DNA from: Neisseria sp.
Lineage (GTDB): Bacteria; Pseudomonadota; Gammaproteobacteria; Burkholderiales; Neisseriaceae
Direction: 5' to 3'
Assembly: GCF_030527965.1 (NCBI RefSeq)
Contig: NZ_JAUMZU010000010.1
Coordinates: 31,157-95,156, forward strand
DNA length: 64,000 nt
The notes beneath the pieces are model-generated. The model ran no database searches, was not told the DNA's origin, and saw nothing but the letters and a program-made list of their open reading frames with translations. Within the stretch, counting starts at the first letter, position 1; each line of letters opens with the position of its first letter. Shown piece by piece: positions 45,598 through 53,515 of the stretch. Both the position numbers and the translations under genes were made by a program.

Positions 45598-45629
45598 AAA
45601 ACGGGCTGATGGAAACAGCCCGTTTTTTT
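45598..45629 (+). terminator. Intrinsic terminator after dalD
   Basis: Arms AAAACGGGCTG (45598-45608) and CAGCCCGTTTT (45616-45626) followed by T to 45629. A single DUS overlaps its end (45626-45640). It may reduce read-through into the kinase gene. Confidence 0.8.
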
Positions 45630-45717
45630 CAGACAGGCATTTGTTTAAAATAAAAACACTCAATTTAATCATAATATTTTTTAGGTATAATGATGTAAAA
45701 AACAAAGGAGAATTCAA

Positions 45718-47193
45718 ATGTATCTTGGTCTCGACTTCGGAACTTCTGAAATCAAAGCGCTACTGACCGACGAACATGGCCGCATTGTTCAGGCACACGG
45801 TGTGCCTCTGAGCATTCAGCGGCCTCATTTGCATTGGTCTGAACAAAATGCGGAAGAATGGTGGCGCGCTACCAACCTTTTGATTGAGGAAATGCGGGAA
45901 AAAAGCGGCGATGCGTGGCGGCAGGTTAAAGCCATCGGCCTTTCCGGCCAGATGCACGGTGCCGTGTTGTTGGATGCTTCTAATCGGCCTTTGCGCCCTG
46001 TTATTTTATGGAACGATACGCGCAGCGCTGCTGAATGCAGTGAATTGGAAGCGCTGGTGCCTGATTTGCATACCATCACGGGTAATCTGGCCATGCCCGG
46101 CTTTACTGCGCCGAAATTGTTATGGGTTGCCAAACACGAGCCCGAAGTGTTTTCTCAAACGGCTACCGTGTTGCTGCCCAAAGATTATATCCGCCTGATG
46201 ATGACGGGTAAAAAGGTGTCGGAAATGTCTGATGCGGCAGGCACTTTATGGCTGGATGTGGCCAAACGCGATTGGTCCGACCAAGTATTGGCCGCTTGCG
46301 GTTTAAATCGCGGCCACATGCCTGAGTTGATTGAGGGCAGCGAAAGCAGCGGCACTTTGTTGCCCACTGTTGCGAGGCAATGGGGATTGGCAGAGGGCGT
46401 GATTGTGGCGGGCGGCGGCGGCGATAATGCAGCTAGTGCCGTTGGTGTCGGAGCGACGCAAGCGGGCGACGCGTTTATTTCGCTGGGCACTTCCGGCGTG
46501 GTGTTTGTGGTTAACGATAGCTACCGGCCTGCACCTGAAAATGCGGTGCATTGCTTTTGCCATGCATTACCGCAGCGTTGGCATCAAATGAGTGTGATGC
46601 TGAGCGCGGCGGCCTGTTTGAGCTGGTATTGCAAGCTGATAGGGGTTAAAGAGCTCGAATTGTTGGGTGAAATCGTAACTCTGAGCGACGAGGATAAAAA
46701 ACATGCGCCGATTTTCCTGCCTTATTTGTCGGGCGAACGTACGCCGCATAACGATGCGAAAGCATCGGGCATGTTTTACGGCATCCGCCATAGCGCCAAT
46801 CGCGCAGTAATGGGCTATGCAGTGATTGAGGGGGTGAGCTTCGGCATTGCCGACGGCGTTCGTGTGCTGCAAGAGAGCGGCACGGTTATTCAGCAAGCCT
46901 CGCTATTGGGTGGCGGCGCTCGAAGCCATTTTTGGGCGCAACTGTTGGCAGATATTCTGAAAATCGATATTGTGACGCATAAAGGCGGCGAAACGGGCGG
47001 CGCACTCGGTGCCGCCAGATTGGCCGCGCTTGCCTCGGGTAAAAGCGAAGCCGAGGTATGCGAAAAACCTGAAACCGATAGTATTTATCGGCCGAATCAA
47101 GCGCGGTTTGCCGATTTGGATGAGCGTTATGCGCTGTTTCGGGCTTTGTATCGCCATGATCTGATGTTCCGCCAACAGGAGACGGCTGAATGA
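45718..47193 (+). CDS. xylB: Xylulokinase
   Basis: FGGY-family kinase, 491 residues, that phosphorylates D-xylulose to xylulose 5-phosphate. The N-terminal phosphate loop is LGLDFGTSEIKALL, the substrate motif GLSGQMHGAVLLD follows, and the second ATP motif is SLLGGGARSHFWAQLLADIL. In D-arabinitol operons this gene is called dalK; xylB and dalK are functionally the same reaction. ATG 45718 follows AAAGGAG. The stop overlaps the next ATG by 4 nt. Confidence 0.93.
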   Translation: MYLGLDFGTSEIKALLTDEHGRIVQAHGVPLSIQRPHLHWSEQNAEEWWRATNLLIEEMREKSGDAWRQVKAIGLSGQMHGAVLLDASNRPLRPVILWNDTRSAAECSELEALVPDLHTITGNLAMPGFTAPKLLWVAKHEPEVFSQTATVLLPKDYIRLMMTGKKVSEMSDAAGTLWLDVAKRDWSDQVLAACGLNRGHMPELIEGSESSGTLLPTVARQWGLAEGVIVAGGGGDNAASAVGVGATQAGDAFISLGTSGVVFVVNDSYRPAPENAVHCFCHALPQRWHQMSVMLSAAACLSWYCKLIGVKELELLGEIVTLSDEDKKHAPIFLPYLSGERTPHNDAKASGMFYGIRHSANRAVMGYAVIEGVSFGIADGVRVLQESGTVIQQASLLGGGARSHFWAQLLADILKIDIVTHKGGETGGALGAARLAALASGKSEAEVCEKPETDSIYRPNQARFADLDERYALFRALYRHDLMFRQQETAE

Positions 47194-47855
47194 TAACCTT
47201 ATATGCGCTTAAACAATCTCGCGCCTACCGCATTGCTTGGCTGCTGGAATTGCTTAACTTGGAATATGATGTCGAGATTATCGATCGCCAATTGGAAACC
47301 GGATTGGCGCCGGATTCCTTGCGCAAGATTCATCCTTTGGGTAAATCGCCGATTTTGAAAGACGATTCTCTCGTGTTGGCTGAAAGTGGGGCGATTGCCG
47401 AATATTTGGTTAGTCGTTACGGTGCGGAAAGTGCGCTGAAACCGGCTTCAAATAGCGATGCTTTTCCGAATTACCTTTTCTGGCTGCATTATGCAGAAGG
47501 CTCTTTGATGCCTTTGTTGGTTATGTCGCTTGTGTTCCGCCGGGTGGATGAAAAGAAAATGCCTTTCTTTATCAAGCCCGTTGCTCGAAAAATTACCGAC
47601 GGTGTACGCGAATCTTTTCTTCATCCGCAGCTGCAGTTGCATCTTCAATATGTGGAAAGCCGGTTGGCAGGTAAGCAATGGCTTTTGGGCGACACTTTAA
47701 CCTTGGCTGATGTTATGATGAGCTTTCCGCTACAAGCCGCTACGCAACGGACATCATTGGATTTACCGCATATCACCGATTATGTTCGCCGTATCGAAGC
47801 AAATCCGGCCTATCGGAGGGCAGAGCAACGCATCGGGAATTTCAGCCTGCTTTAA
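47190..47855 (+). CDS. Glutathione S-transferase family protein
   Basis: 221-residue protein with the N-terminal thioredoxin fold (ITLYALKQSRAYRIAWLLELL, then HPLGKSPILKDDSLVLAESGAIAEYL, with the glutathione-contacting cis-Pro and Glu-Ser) and an all-helical C-terminal domain. The start overlaps the xylB stop (ATGA), so it is translationally coupled to the arabinitol genes. A metabolic reason for this is unclear; it may protect against reactive sugar products or simply be a local insertion. Confidence 0.87.
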   Translation: MITLYALKQSRAYRIAWLLELLNLEYDVEIIDRQLETGLAPDSLRKIHPLGKSPILKDDSLVLAESGAIAEYLVSRYGAESALKPASNSDAFPNYLFWLHYAEGSLMPLLVMSLVFRRVDEKKMPFFIKPVARKITDGVRESFLHPQLQLHLQYVESRLAGKQWLLGDTLTLADVMMSFPLQAATQRTSLDLPHITDYVRRIEANPAYRRAEQRIGNFSLL

Positions 47856-48002
47856 CCCTATTCGGGTTTTCAGACAGGCATTATTTCCATTATCATGGAT
47901 TTTTCAACTGTTTCTACACATTACAACGATAAACGTCTTTAACGCTTGTCTGAAATTTTCAGACAGCCTTTTCTAAGTCTAAAAACGAATAGAGGTGTTT
48001 AT

Positions 48003-49298
48003 ATGAATAATTTAGAAACCGAAACCAAACAATGGCTGGGAATGCCCCTGAATCTATTATGGGGCTATATTGCCATCGCTTTATTTATGACCGGCGACGG
48101 CTTTGAGCTTGCGTTCTTATCCAAATACATCACAGATTTGGGCTTTAGTGAAGCACAATCGTCTTTTGTTTTTTCCATATACGGGCTGGCCGCCGCACTC
48201 TCTGCATGGGTGTCGGGCGTGTTTGCCGAAATCATTACACCGCGCAAAGCGATGATTCTCGGTTTCTTGATGTGGTGCGTATTTCATACTTTGTTTCTGA
48301 TCTTTGGCTTAGGGCATAAAAGTTATCCGCTGATCTTGCTTTTCTACGGCATACGGGGATTTGCCTATCCGCTTTTCCTCTACTCGTTTATCGTTATGAT
48401 TGTTCAGAACGTTAAAAGCACCCAAATCAGCCCGTCGATGGGTTGGTTCTGGACAACGTATTCAATAGGCATCGGCGTGTTCGGCAGCTACATCCCCAGC
48501 CTGACCATTCCTGCAATTGGCGAAATGAGCACTTTATGGCTGGCGCTGGCTTTCTGTATCGCAGGCGGCTTGATTGCATTGCTGATGTTGCGCAACGTGA
48601 ATTCAGATTCGCATATGCATGATTTGCCGATGAAAGAAAAATTTTCCGAGCTTAGCAGGGCGATTACCTTGCTAATCACCAACCGCAATATTTTGTTTTC
48701 AAGTTGGGTACGCATTATCAACACCTTATCACTGTTCGGTTTTGCCGTAATCATGCCGCTTATGTTTACCCGCGAACTCGGCTTTACTACTTCGCAATGG
48801 CTGCAAATATGGACTGTTTTCTTCGCCACCACCTTGGTTTCCAACGTTTTCTGGGGCATTGTCGGCGAAAAATTGGGTTGGATGAAAGTTGTACGCTGGT
48901 TCGGCTGCATCGGCATGGCACTTTCCACTTTAAGTTTTTATTACTTCCCACAGTATTACCATAGCGTTGCCGCAGCAAGCAGCAATGGAGCCGGCACCGC
49001 TGAATTTATGATGGCATGGATTCCTGCTATTTTGCTGGGTTGGTTTGTTGCCGCCTTCGTTCCGATGACGGCCGTATTTACCACCTTAGAGCCTAAGCAC
49101 CAAGGCGCCGCGATTTCCGTATACAACCTTTCCGCCGGGCTATCTAATTTTCTGGCGCCGGCCATTGCCTCGATTCTGTTGCCCAGCTTCAGCTTCATCG
49201 GCGTTGTGTATGCTTATACTGCATTGTATATTTTCGCTTTTTTTATTACTTACTTTATTAAAGTGAAGCAGCCTGGTTTTGACACGGAGAAAGCCTGA
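48003..49298 (+). CDS. dalT: D-arabinitol/ribitol-type MFS transporter
   Basis: 431-residue permease of the major facilitator superfamily, about twelve hydrophobic segments. The opening WLGMPLNLLWGYIAIALFMTGDGFELAFLSKYI and the loop following it resemble Klebsiella DalT and RbtT, polyol/H+ symporters. ATG 48003 has an AGAGGTG site. The gene completes a transport-oxidation-phosphorylation set with dalD and xylB. No adjacent regulator is visible. Ribitol cannot be excluded as a second substrate. Confidence 0.88.
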   Translation: MNNLETETKQWLGMPLNLLWGYIAIALFMTGDGFELAFLSKYITDLGFSEAQSSFVFSIYGLAAALSAWVSGVFAEIITPRKAMILGFLMWCVFHTLFLIFGLGHKSYPLILLFYGIRGFAYPLFLYSFIVMIVQNVKSTQISPSMGWFWTTYSIGIGVFGSYIPSLTIPAIGEMSTLWLALAFCIAGGLIALLMLRNVNSDSHMHDLPMKEKFSELSRAITLLITNRNILFSSWVRIINTLSLFGFAVIMPLMFTRELGFTTSQWLQIWTVFFATTLVSNVFWGIVGEKLGWMKVVRWFGCIGMALSTLSFYYFPQYYHSVAAASSNGAGTAEFMMAWIPAILLGWFVAAFVPMTAVFTTLEPKHQGAAISVYNLSAGLSNFLAPAIASILLPSFSFIGVVYAYTALYIFAFFITYFIKVKQPGFDTEKA

Positions 49299-49302
49299 TA
49301 AA

Positions 49303-49335
49303 AAAAGCCTGTCTGAAATTTTCAGACAGGCTTTT
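49303..49335. terminator. Paired-DUS hairpin after dalT
   Basis: Arms 49303-49318 and 49320-49335 (AAAAGCCTGTCTGAAA and complement). Confidence 0.75.
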
Positions 49336-49461
49336 CAAATTTACAAACTAGCCTAGAAAATATATATTTAGCAAACACTGAAATAAGGAGATATGTCACT
49401 AGAAATTAACAATCAAAAAAACAAAAATAGAAAAAACTAAACACAAGAAAGGAAACGGCTT

Positions 49462-49977
49462 ATGAATAAGCGCAACGAACAAGGTTATATTCATCAGGTA
49501 GCAACCCTTGCAACCATCGCTATGGCCATAGGATTTTTCTACTTAGGCTATCAGATGTTGACAAGCAATCCGGAAATAAAAGGAACGCAAAGGTACCTCA
49601 GCCAGATAACCGAAGAGGCTGGCAAAAATTTAAGAAGTGCCATTCCATCGGAAGATGGCCGAAAAGTCATCTATACGGGTGATAAAAATGCCCCTCGAAT
49701 GGAACTTTATTCAGGCAAAATACAGCCTGTCTATCCTCAGATTGCCTTGAAAAACGGATACGAAGGGTTTGTTACCTATAAAGTTGATTTAGATAAATAC
49801 GGCCTTAAAGAATCTATCAAAATTGCGCAAACAAGCGGTTATGAAAGCTTGGATACAGCGGCACTGAAGGCAATAGAAAGCTCAGTGTTTACGCCACCTA
49901 ATTTATTGGTTGCCGAGCCCAGCACTTTATTCATTACCTGCGGTTTCCAAAACCGTCTGGCAAGTTGTTTATACTGA
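49462..49977 (+). CDS. TonB C-terminal-domain-like membrane protein
   Basis: 171-residue protein with one N-terminal transmembrane helix (about residues 13-31) and a C-terminal TonB-like fold: VYPQIALKNGYEGFVTYKVDLDKYG, then SGYESLDTAALKAIESSVFTPP. It lacks the long proline-rich spacer of true TonB and no exbB-exbD is nearby, so an energising role is doubtful. A cysteine pair near the C-terminus (CGFQNRLASC) could form a disulfide. It is preceded by AGAAAGGAAAC. Confidence 0.75.
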   Translation: MNKRNEQGYIHQVATLATIAMAIGFFYLGYQMLTSNPEIKGTQRYLSQITEEAGKNLRSAIPSEDGRKVIYTGDKNAPRMELYSGKIQPVYPQIALKNGYEGFVTYKVDLDKYGLKESIKIAQTSGYESLDTAALKAIESSVFTPPNLLVAEPSTLFITCGFQNRLASCLY

Positions 49978-50013
49978 AATATAGTGTTTGGTTGCTTTAA
50001 CAGAAAATAAAAA

Positions 50014-50046
50014 ACAAGCCTGTCTGAAATTTTCAGACAGGCTTGT
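50014..50046. terminator. Paired-DUS hairpin between the TonB-like and MerR genes
   Basis: Arms ACAAGCCTGTCTGAAA (50014-50029) and complement (50031-50046). It serves two convergent genes. Confidence 0.72.
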
Positions 50047-50077
50047 GCTTTAATGAATACTCATGATGGTTTTGGCA

Positions 50078-50434
50078 TCATTTTTTGTCCATCATTCCCT
50101 GGTAAATCTTTAGCTTGTTTGTCAGATACTCTTGATGCGCGGCCAGTTGAGTTTGCAATTTAGCCAAATATTGCTGATGTTCCAGCAATATTTGGTAGCG
50201 TTCGGCCATGGTTTTATCACCCATATGACGCAAACGAGCATAGTTTTTTATTTGAGCCAGCGGCATATTGGTTTCTTTTAAACGCACAATAAAAGCGACC
50301 CATTCAGCATCGCGTTCGGTATAGCAACGGTAGCCGTTGCTATCTCGCTCCGGCTGAAGCAATCCTTCTTTTTCATAATAGCGTAAAGTATCGACGGAAA
50401 GGCCGGTTTGTTTTGAGAATGCTTGAATTTTCAT
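50078..50434 (-). CDS. MerR-family regulator, NmlR/AdhR-like
   Basis: 118-residue regulator. The winged helix starts MKIQAFSKQTGLSVDTLRYYEKEGLLQPERDSNGYRCYTE, the MerR signature, and a dimerising coiled-coil follows. ATG 50434 gives this conserved start; upstream codons run into the divergent promoter. No metal-binding cysteines are visible in the effector region, as expected of the aldehyde/electrophile-sensing branch. The divergent promoter carries the NmlR/AdhR-type operator, which supports regulation of the neighbouring AhpD-like gene. Confidence 0.88.
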   Translation of the reverse strand: MKIQAFSKQTGLSVDTLRYYEKEGLLQPERDSNGYRCYTERDAEWVAFIVRLKETNMPLAQIKNYARLRHMGDKTMAERYQILLEHQQYLAKLQTQLAAHQEYLTNKLKIYQGMMDKK

Positions 50435-50445
50435 AAATAAGCTGC

Positions 50446-50476
50446 TTGACTTGGAGTTTACTCCATAGTTTATCTT
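50446..50476 (+). promoter_or_regulatory. MerR-type promoter with NmlR/AdhR-like operator
   Basis: -35 TTGACT (50446-50451) and -10 TATCTT (50471-50476) are 19 nt apart, the stretched spacing typical of MerR-controlled promoters. The spacer holds the dyad GGAGTTTACTCC (50453-50464), very like the CTTGGAGTnnACTCCAAG operators of the NmlR/AdhR group. It drives the AhpD-like gene at 50515. Confidence 0.8.
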
Positions 50477-50514
50477 GCTATGGCAATTTTGCAAATGACT
50501 ATGGAGAAGCAAAA

Positions 50515-50889
50515 ATGTTAAGCAACCAAGATTTATTAGCTCGCGGCTTGGAGAAACTCAATGCAATCGACGGCTCGGCAGGGGAGGCAGTAGTATCCAA
50601 TCTGGCTGGTATCGCGCCGGATTTGGCGCAATATATTATTGGCTTTGCCTTTGGCGAGATTTATTGCCGCCCGCATCTTGATGTTCAGGAGCGGGAGCTG
50701 ATTACTTTGGCAACTTTAGCAGCGCAGGGCGGTTGTGAAAAACAGCTCTCAGTGCATATTCATGCGGCGCTGAATGTCGGCATTACGCGTGAAAAAATCA
50801 TCGAAACATTTATGCAATGTATTCCGTATCTTGGCTTCCCAAAAGTGTTGAATGCGGTGTTTGTGGCGAAAGAGATTTTTGGAAAGTAA
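50515..50889 (+). CDS. Carboxymuconolactone decarboxylase family protein
   Basis: 124-residue single-domain protein of the AhpD/CMD family, like the targets of AdhR-type regulators. RELITLATLAAQGGCEKQLSVHIHAALNVGITREKIIE is the family core; the usual CxxC is replaced by one Cys (GGCEKQLSVH), so a peroxidase cycle using a resolving Cys is unlikely. ATG 50515 follows GGAGAAGC. Its promoter is controlled by the divergent MerR gene. Role probably linked to aldehyde, quinone or nitrosative stress. Confidence 0.85.
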   Translation: MLSNQDLLARGLEKLNAIDGSAGEAVVSNLAGIAPDLAQYIIGFAFGEIYCRPHLDVQERELITLATLAAQGGCEKQLSVHIHAALNVGITREKIIETFMQCIPYLGFPKVLNAVFVAKEIFGK

Positions 50890-50966
50890 TAGAAGCGAGT
50901 TTACTCTAGGAAATATTGAAAGTTTCTGCTATTTGATAGCGTACTTATCTATAAATCTATAAAGAA

Positions 50967-50993
50967 AGCCTGTCTGGAAATTTCAGACAGGCT
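50967..50993. terminator. Imperfect paired-DUS hairpin
   Basis: AGCCTGTCTGGAAA and TTTCAGACAGGCT (ending 50993) pair with one extra G. It lies between two convergent genes. Confidence 0.55.
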
Positions 50994-51078
50994 GTTAGGT
51001 AAAGCAGGGTCTTACGAGTATGGACTCAGCACTCACAGATTGAATAAGTGGATGCACAGAAAAAGGATAAGTGCCGTT

Positions 51079-51708
51079 TTATTCCGGCAAGGCATTCCAT
51101 CCTATCAGTTGTGTTGTTGGGCGGCGCAAGGTACGGTGACCTGGCTGAATACCTTTGCCGATGGCAATCATCATCAGATCGATATAACGATGAGGAATGG
51201 CAAAAGCCTCGCGTAACAAAGTTGGCTGATAGCCGCTCATCGGGCAAGTTTGCCAACCGGCTTCTTCGGCAACCAGCATAAAACTCATCGCAAACAAGCC
51301 AATATCCATTCCGATGGATTTCAGGGTGTCGGTTTCCTGAAAAGGCTGATAGAAGCCGACGGCAGCTTGAATGAGAAAATCACGTATTTCCGCATTGAAG
51401 CAACCTTCTTTGTACTCCTCTTGATGGATACGAGTCAAATTTTCCACTTCATAGGCTTCGCGGTCTGCAAGCACGACAATAATCGCGGAAGCCGTCATGA
51501 CCTGTTGCTGATTAAAAGCAATCGGCAAGAGTTTTTCACGTAGCGCTTGCTCAGTAATCACCATAAAACGCCAAGGTTGGGCATTGTTGCTGCTCGGTGC
51601 GCGGCTGGCGGTATCCAGTAATTGAGTTAGCGTTTCTGTTGCGATGCTGGCATTGGCATCAAAATGGCGGGTGGAACGACGTTGAGTCAATAGCTCGGAT
51701 ATATGCAT
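51079..51708 (-). CDS. Nitroreductase family protein
   Basis: FMN-dependent NAD(P)H reductase, 209 residues. The N-terminal FMN-binding RRSTRHFDANASI and the RAPSSNNAQPWRFMVI segment are family signatures, and the C-terminal part carries the family's MSGYQPTLLREAFAIP. Family members reduce quinones, nitro compounds or flavins. ATG 51708 is divergent from an HxlR regulator 125 nt away, a common arrangement for such enzymes. Confidence 0.9.
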   Translation of the reverse strand: MHISELLTQRRSTRHFDANASIATETLTQLLDTASRAPSSNNAQPWRFMVITEQALREKLLPIAFNQQQVMTASAIIVVLADREAYEVENLTRIHQEEYKEGCFNAEIRDFLIQAAVGFYQPFQETDTLKSIGMDIGLFAMSFMLVAEEAGWQTCPMSGYQPTLLREAFAIPHRYIDLMMIAIGKGIQPGHRTLRRPTTQLIGWNALPE

Positions 51709-51832
51709 GGTATTTACCTTGTTTGATAAATAGAGCTGTATTGTAATTTGCTGAAATTAAAAATAAAATAAGGAACTTTGAGGTTGGATAGTTACCTTTG
51801 GGTAGTTTTTTAACGATAGCAACGGGTTAGCG

Positions 51833-52195
51833 ATGAAAAAAATTTCAGCTATTGAAATGACCATGCAATTGGTTGGCGGCAAATGGAAATGTTTGATTTT
51901 GTATTATTTAAGCAGAGGTACCAAGCGCACGCGCGACTTGCTGCATCATTTAGACGGGATTAGTCAGAAAGTATTATCAGAACAATTGCGTCAGCTGGAG
52001 GCAGATGGTTTGATTGAGCGGGAAGCCTTTGCTGAAGTGCCACCACGGGTGGAATACCGCCTGAACGAAGAAGGATGGACATTTATACCGGTGCTGCGTG
52101 CGATGTGCAATTGGGGCAAAGAATATGATGGACGCCACGAACAGCGAGTCACGATTTGTAATGATCAACGAAGCTTTTTAGGTGACGATGTTTGA
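51833..52195 (+). CDS. HxlR-family transcriptional regulator
   Basis: 120-residue winged-helix regulator (TMQLVGGKWKCLILYYLSRGTKRTRDLLHHLDGISQKVLSEQLRQLEADGLI). In the YodB/HypR branch a conserved Cys senses quinones. Here a Cys occurs in GKWKCLILYY (residue about 18) and others follow, but not the usual N-terminal Cys6. It is divergent from the nitroreductase gene, its likely target. GATAGTTAC lies in the promoter region (51787-51795). Confidence 0.9.
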   Translation: MKKISAIEMTMQLVGGKWKCLILYYLSRGTKRTRDLLHHLDGISQKVLSEQLRQLEADGLIEREAFAEVPPRVEYRLNEEGWTFIPVLRAMCNWGKEYDGRHEQRVTICNDQRSFLGDDV

Positions 52196-52217
52196 AGAAT
52201 TATTGTGCAGTTATGGT

Positions 52218-52249
52218 AAAGGCTGCCTGAAAGTTTTCAGGCAGCCTTT
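52218..52249. terminator. Hairpin built from a different DUS dialect (AG-simDUS)
   Basis: AGGCTGCCTGAA at 52220-52231 and its complement at 52236-52247 form the arms, with T at the end. This 12-mer is the simonsiella-type dialect and not the TGCCTGTCTGAA used elsewhere. It follows the HxlR gene. Confidence 0.7.
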
Positions 52250-52265
52250 TTATATTGGAGAATGC

Positions 52266-52640
52266 TTAGGTGACCTGCTTCACGATATCAATTGTTACGC
52301 CGCTTGGATCACGTAGGCAAAAATGTGTTTGCCCCCATTCCTCAGTAGTGAGCGGATAATAAATATCAACGCCTGCATTTTGTAAACGTGCATATTCATT
52401 TTCAACATCATCTACTTCCAATGTGTAAATTATGCCTTGACCGCTAAATTCAGCATGGAGTTCGGGCGGTTGATTTTGCTAATTTGGCAACATAAGGCCA
52501 ATTTCTATGCCACTAGCTTCGTGTAATAACTGTTTATACCAATCAGCTTCAAATACGGTCGTAAAACCGAACAAATCAACGTAAAACGCTTTGCATTCCT
52601 GTATTTTTCGGGTGATGGTTACGGGATAAATAGCTTTCAT
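52266..52640 (-). pseudogene. VOC/glyoxalase-family gene with an internal stop
   Basis: Translating the minus strand from ATG 52640 gives a complete small VOC (glyoxalase/bleomycin-resistance) fold of about 124 codons: AIYPVTITRKIQECKAFYVDLFGF at the start and CLRDPSGVTIDIVKQV at the end. Codon 54 is TAG (52479-52481), between GIEIGLMLPN and QNQPPELHAEF. A single base change from CAG would restore it. The rest of the frame is intact and the last segments are well conserved, so the break looks recent. Function before inactivation is unknown. Confidence 0.85.
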
Positions 52641-52717
52641 AATTTTCTCTCTTTGTCATTTAGGGGTAATAATTTTATCGATGGTGGAACAATGTTGTTA
52701 AAAGTCGATTCTTAAAA

Positions 52718-53269
52718 TCAGGAAAAATACTTGTTCAAATACACCAGATAATCTTCTGCACTTTGCTTAACGAGTTTTATGCCGGCTTCGTCATATCCGT
52801 CATTGCTATCAATTGTGTGGAAAGCGAAGAAGGGCTGGTAATCCGCATTAATATAGTTGGCAATTAACTCAAAGGGACGGAGCACTGCATCTAGTTCATA
52901 ACCGACAGCGCCGTCTTTTTGATAATCTGCAGCAGGCGCGCCTAATGAAACAGCCAGCCCAATTTTCTTATTCGCTAAAGCCTTGCCCGTAGAGCCGTAT
53001 GCCCAGCCATAAGTCAGCACTTCATCAAACCATTGTTTCAGTAATGGCGGGCAGTTGAACCAATACACCGGAAACTGGAACACGACGTTATCATGCGCGT
53101 CCACCAGCGTTTGTTCGCGCGCAACATCAATATTGCTGTTGGGATATTCGCGGGAAAGTTCGTGTACGGTAAAACGCTCAGGATATTCGCGTATTTTCTC
53201 CAACCAGTGTTTATTAACGGTAGATTGCTGTATGTCAGGATGTCCTGAAATGATGAGTGTTTTTTTCAT
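52718..53269 (-). CDS. NAD(P)H-dependent flavodoxin-fold oxidoreductase (YwrO/NQO type)
   Basis: 183-residue flavoprotein of the NQO/KefF-YwrO family. TLIISGHPDIQQSTVNKHWLE binds the FMN/FAD phosphate, and FQFPVYWFNCPPLLKQWFDEVLTYGWAYG is the conserved active-site region. It probably reduces quinones by two electrons. It has its own start ATG 53269 and is transcribed away from the AraC-type gene; no adjacent HxlR gene is seen for it. A related copy lies at 57524. Confidence 0.9.
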   Translation of the reverse strand: MKKTLIISGHPDIQQSTVNKHWLEKIREYPERFTVHELSREYPNSNIDVAREQTLVDAHDNVVFQFPVYWFNCPPLLKQWFDEVLTYGWAYGSTGKALANKKIGLAVSLGAPAADYQKDGAVGYELDAVLRPFELIANYINADYQPFFAFHTIDSNDGYDEAGIKLVKQSAEDYLVYLNKYFS

Positions 53270-53418
53270 ATTTTCTCCAAAGGGCGATGATTAAATGTGA
53301 GGTTGCGGCTGCTTGACTGAATGACCTGCAAAAATGCTCCCCATAACATAGCGTGCAATAGTGTATTGATTTTATTGATGTAAGGTATTAAATATGATTA
53401 AGAGATATGATTTTTCTC

Positions 53419-53447
53419 AAGCCTGCCTGAAAAGTTCAGACAGGCTT
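53419..53447. terminator. Imperfect DUS hairpin
   Basis: AAGCCTGCCTGAA and TTCAGACAGGCTT (ending 53447) pair with one mismatch. It separates the AraC-GyrI gene from the NQO-like gene. Confidence 0.5.
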
Positions 53448-53515
53448 TGCGATAAAATCAACACGCCTGCTGCATCGAAAAGACGGTGATTTTATAACAG
53501 AGATATTTTCAAGCA

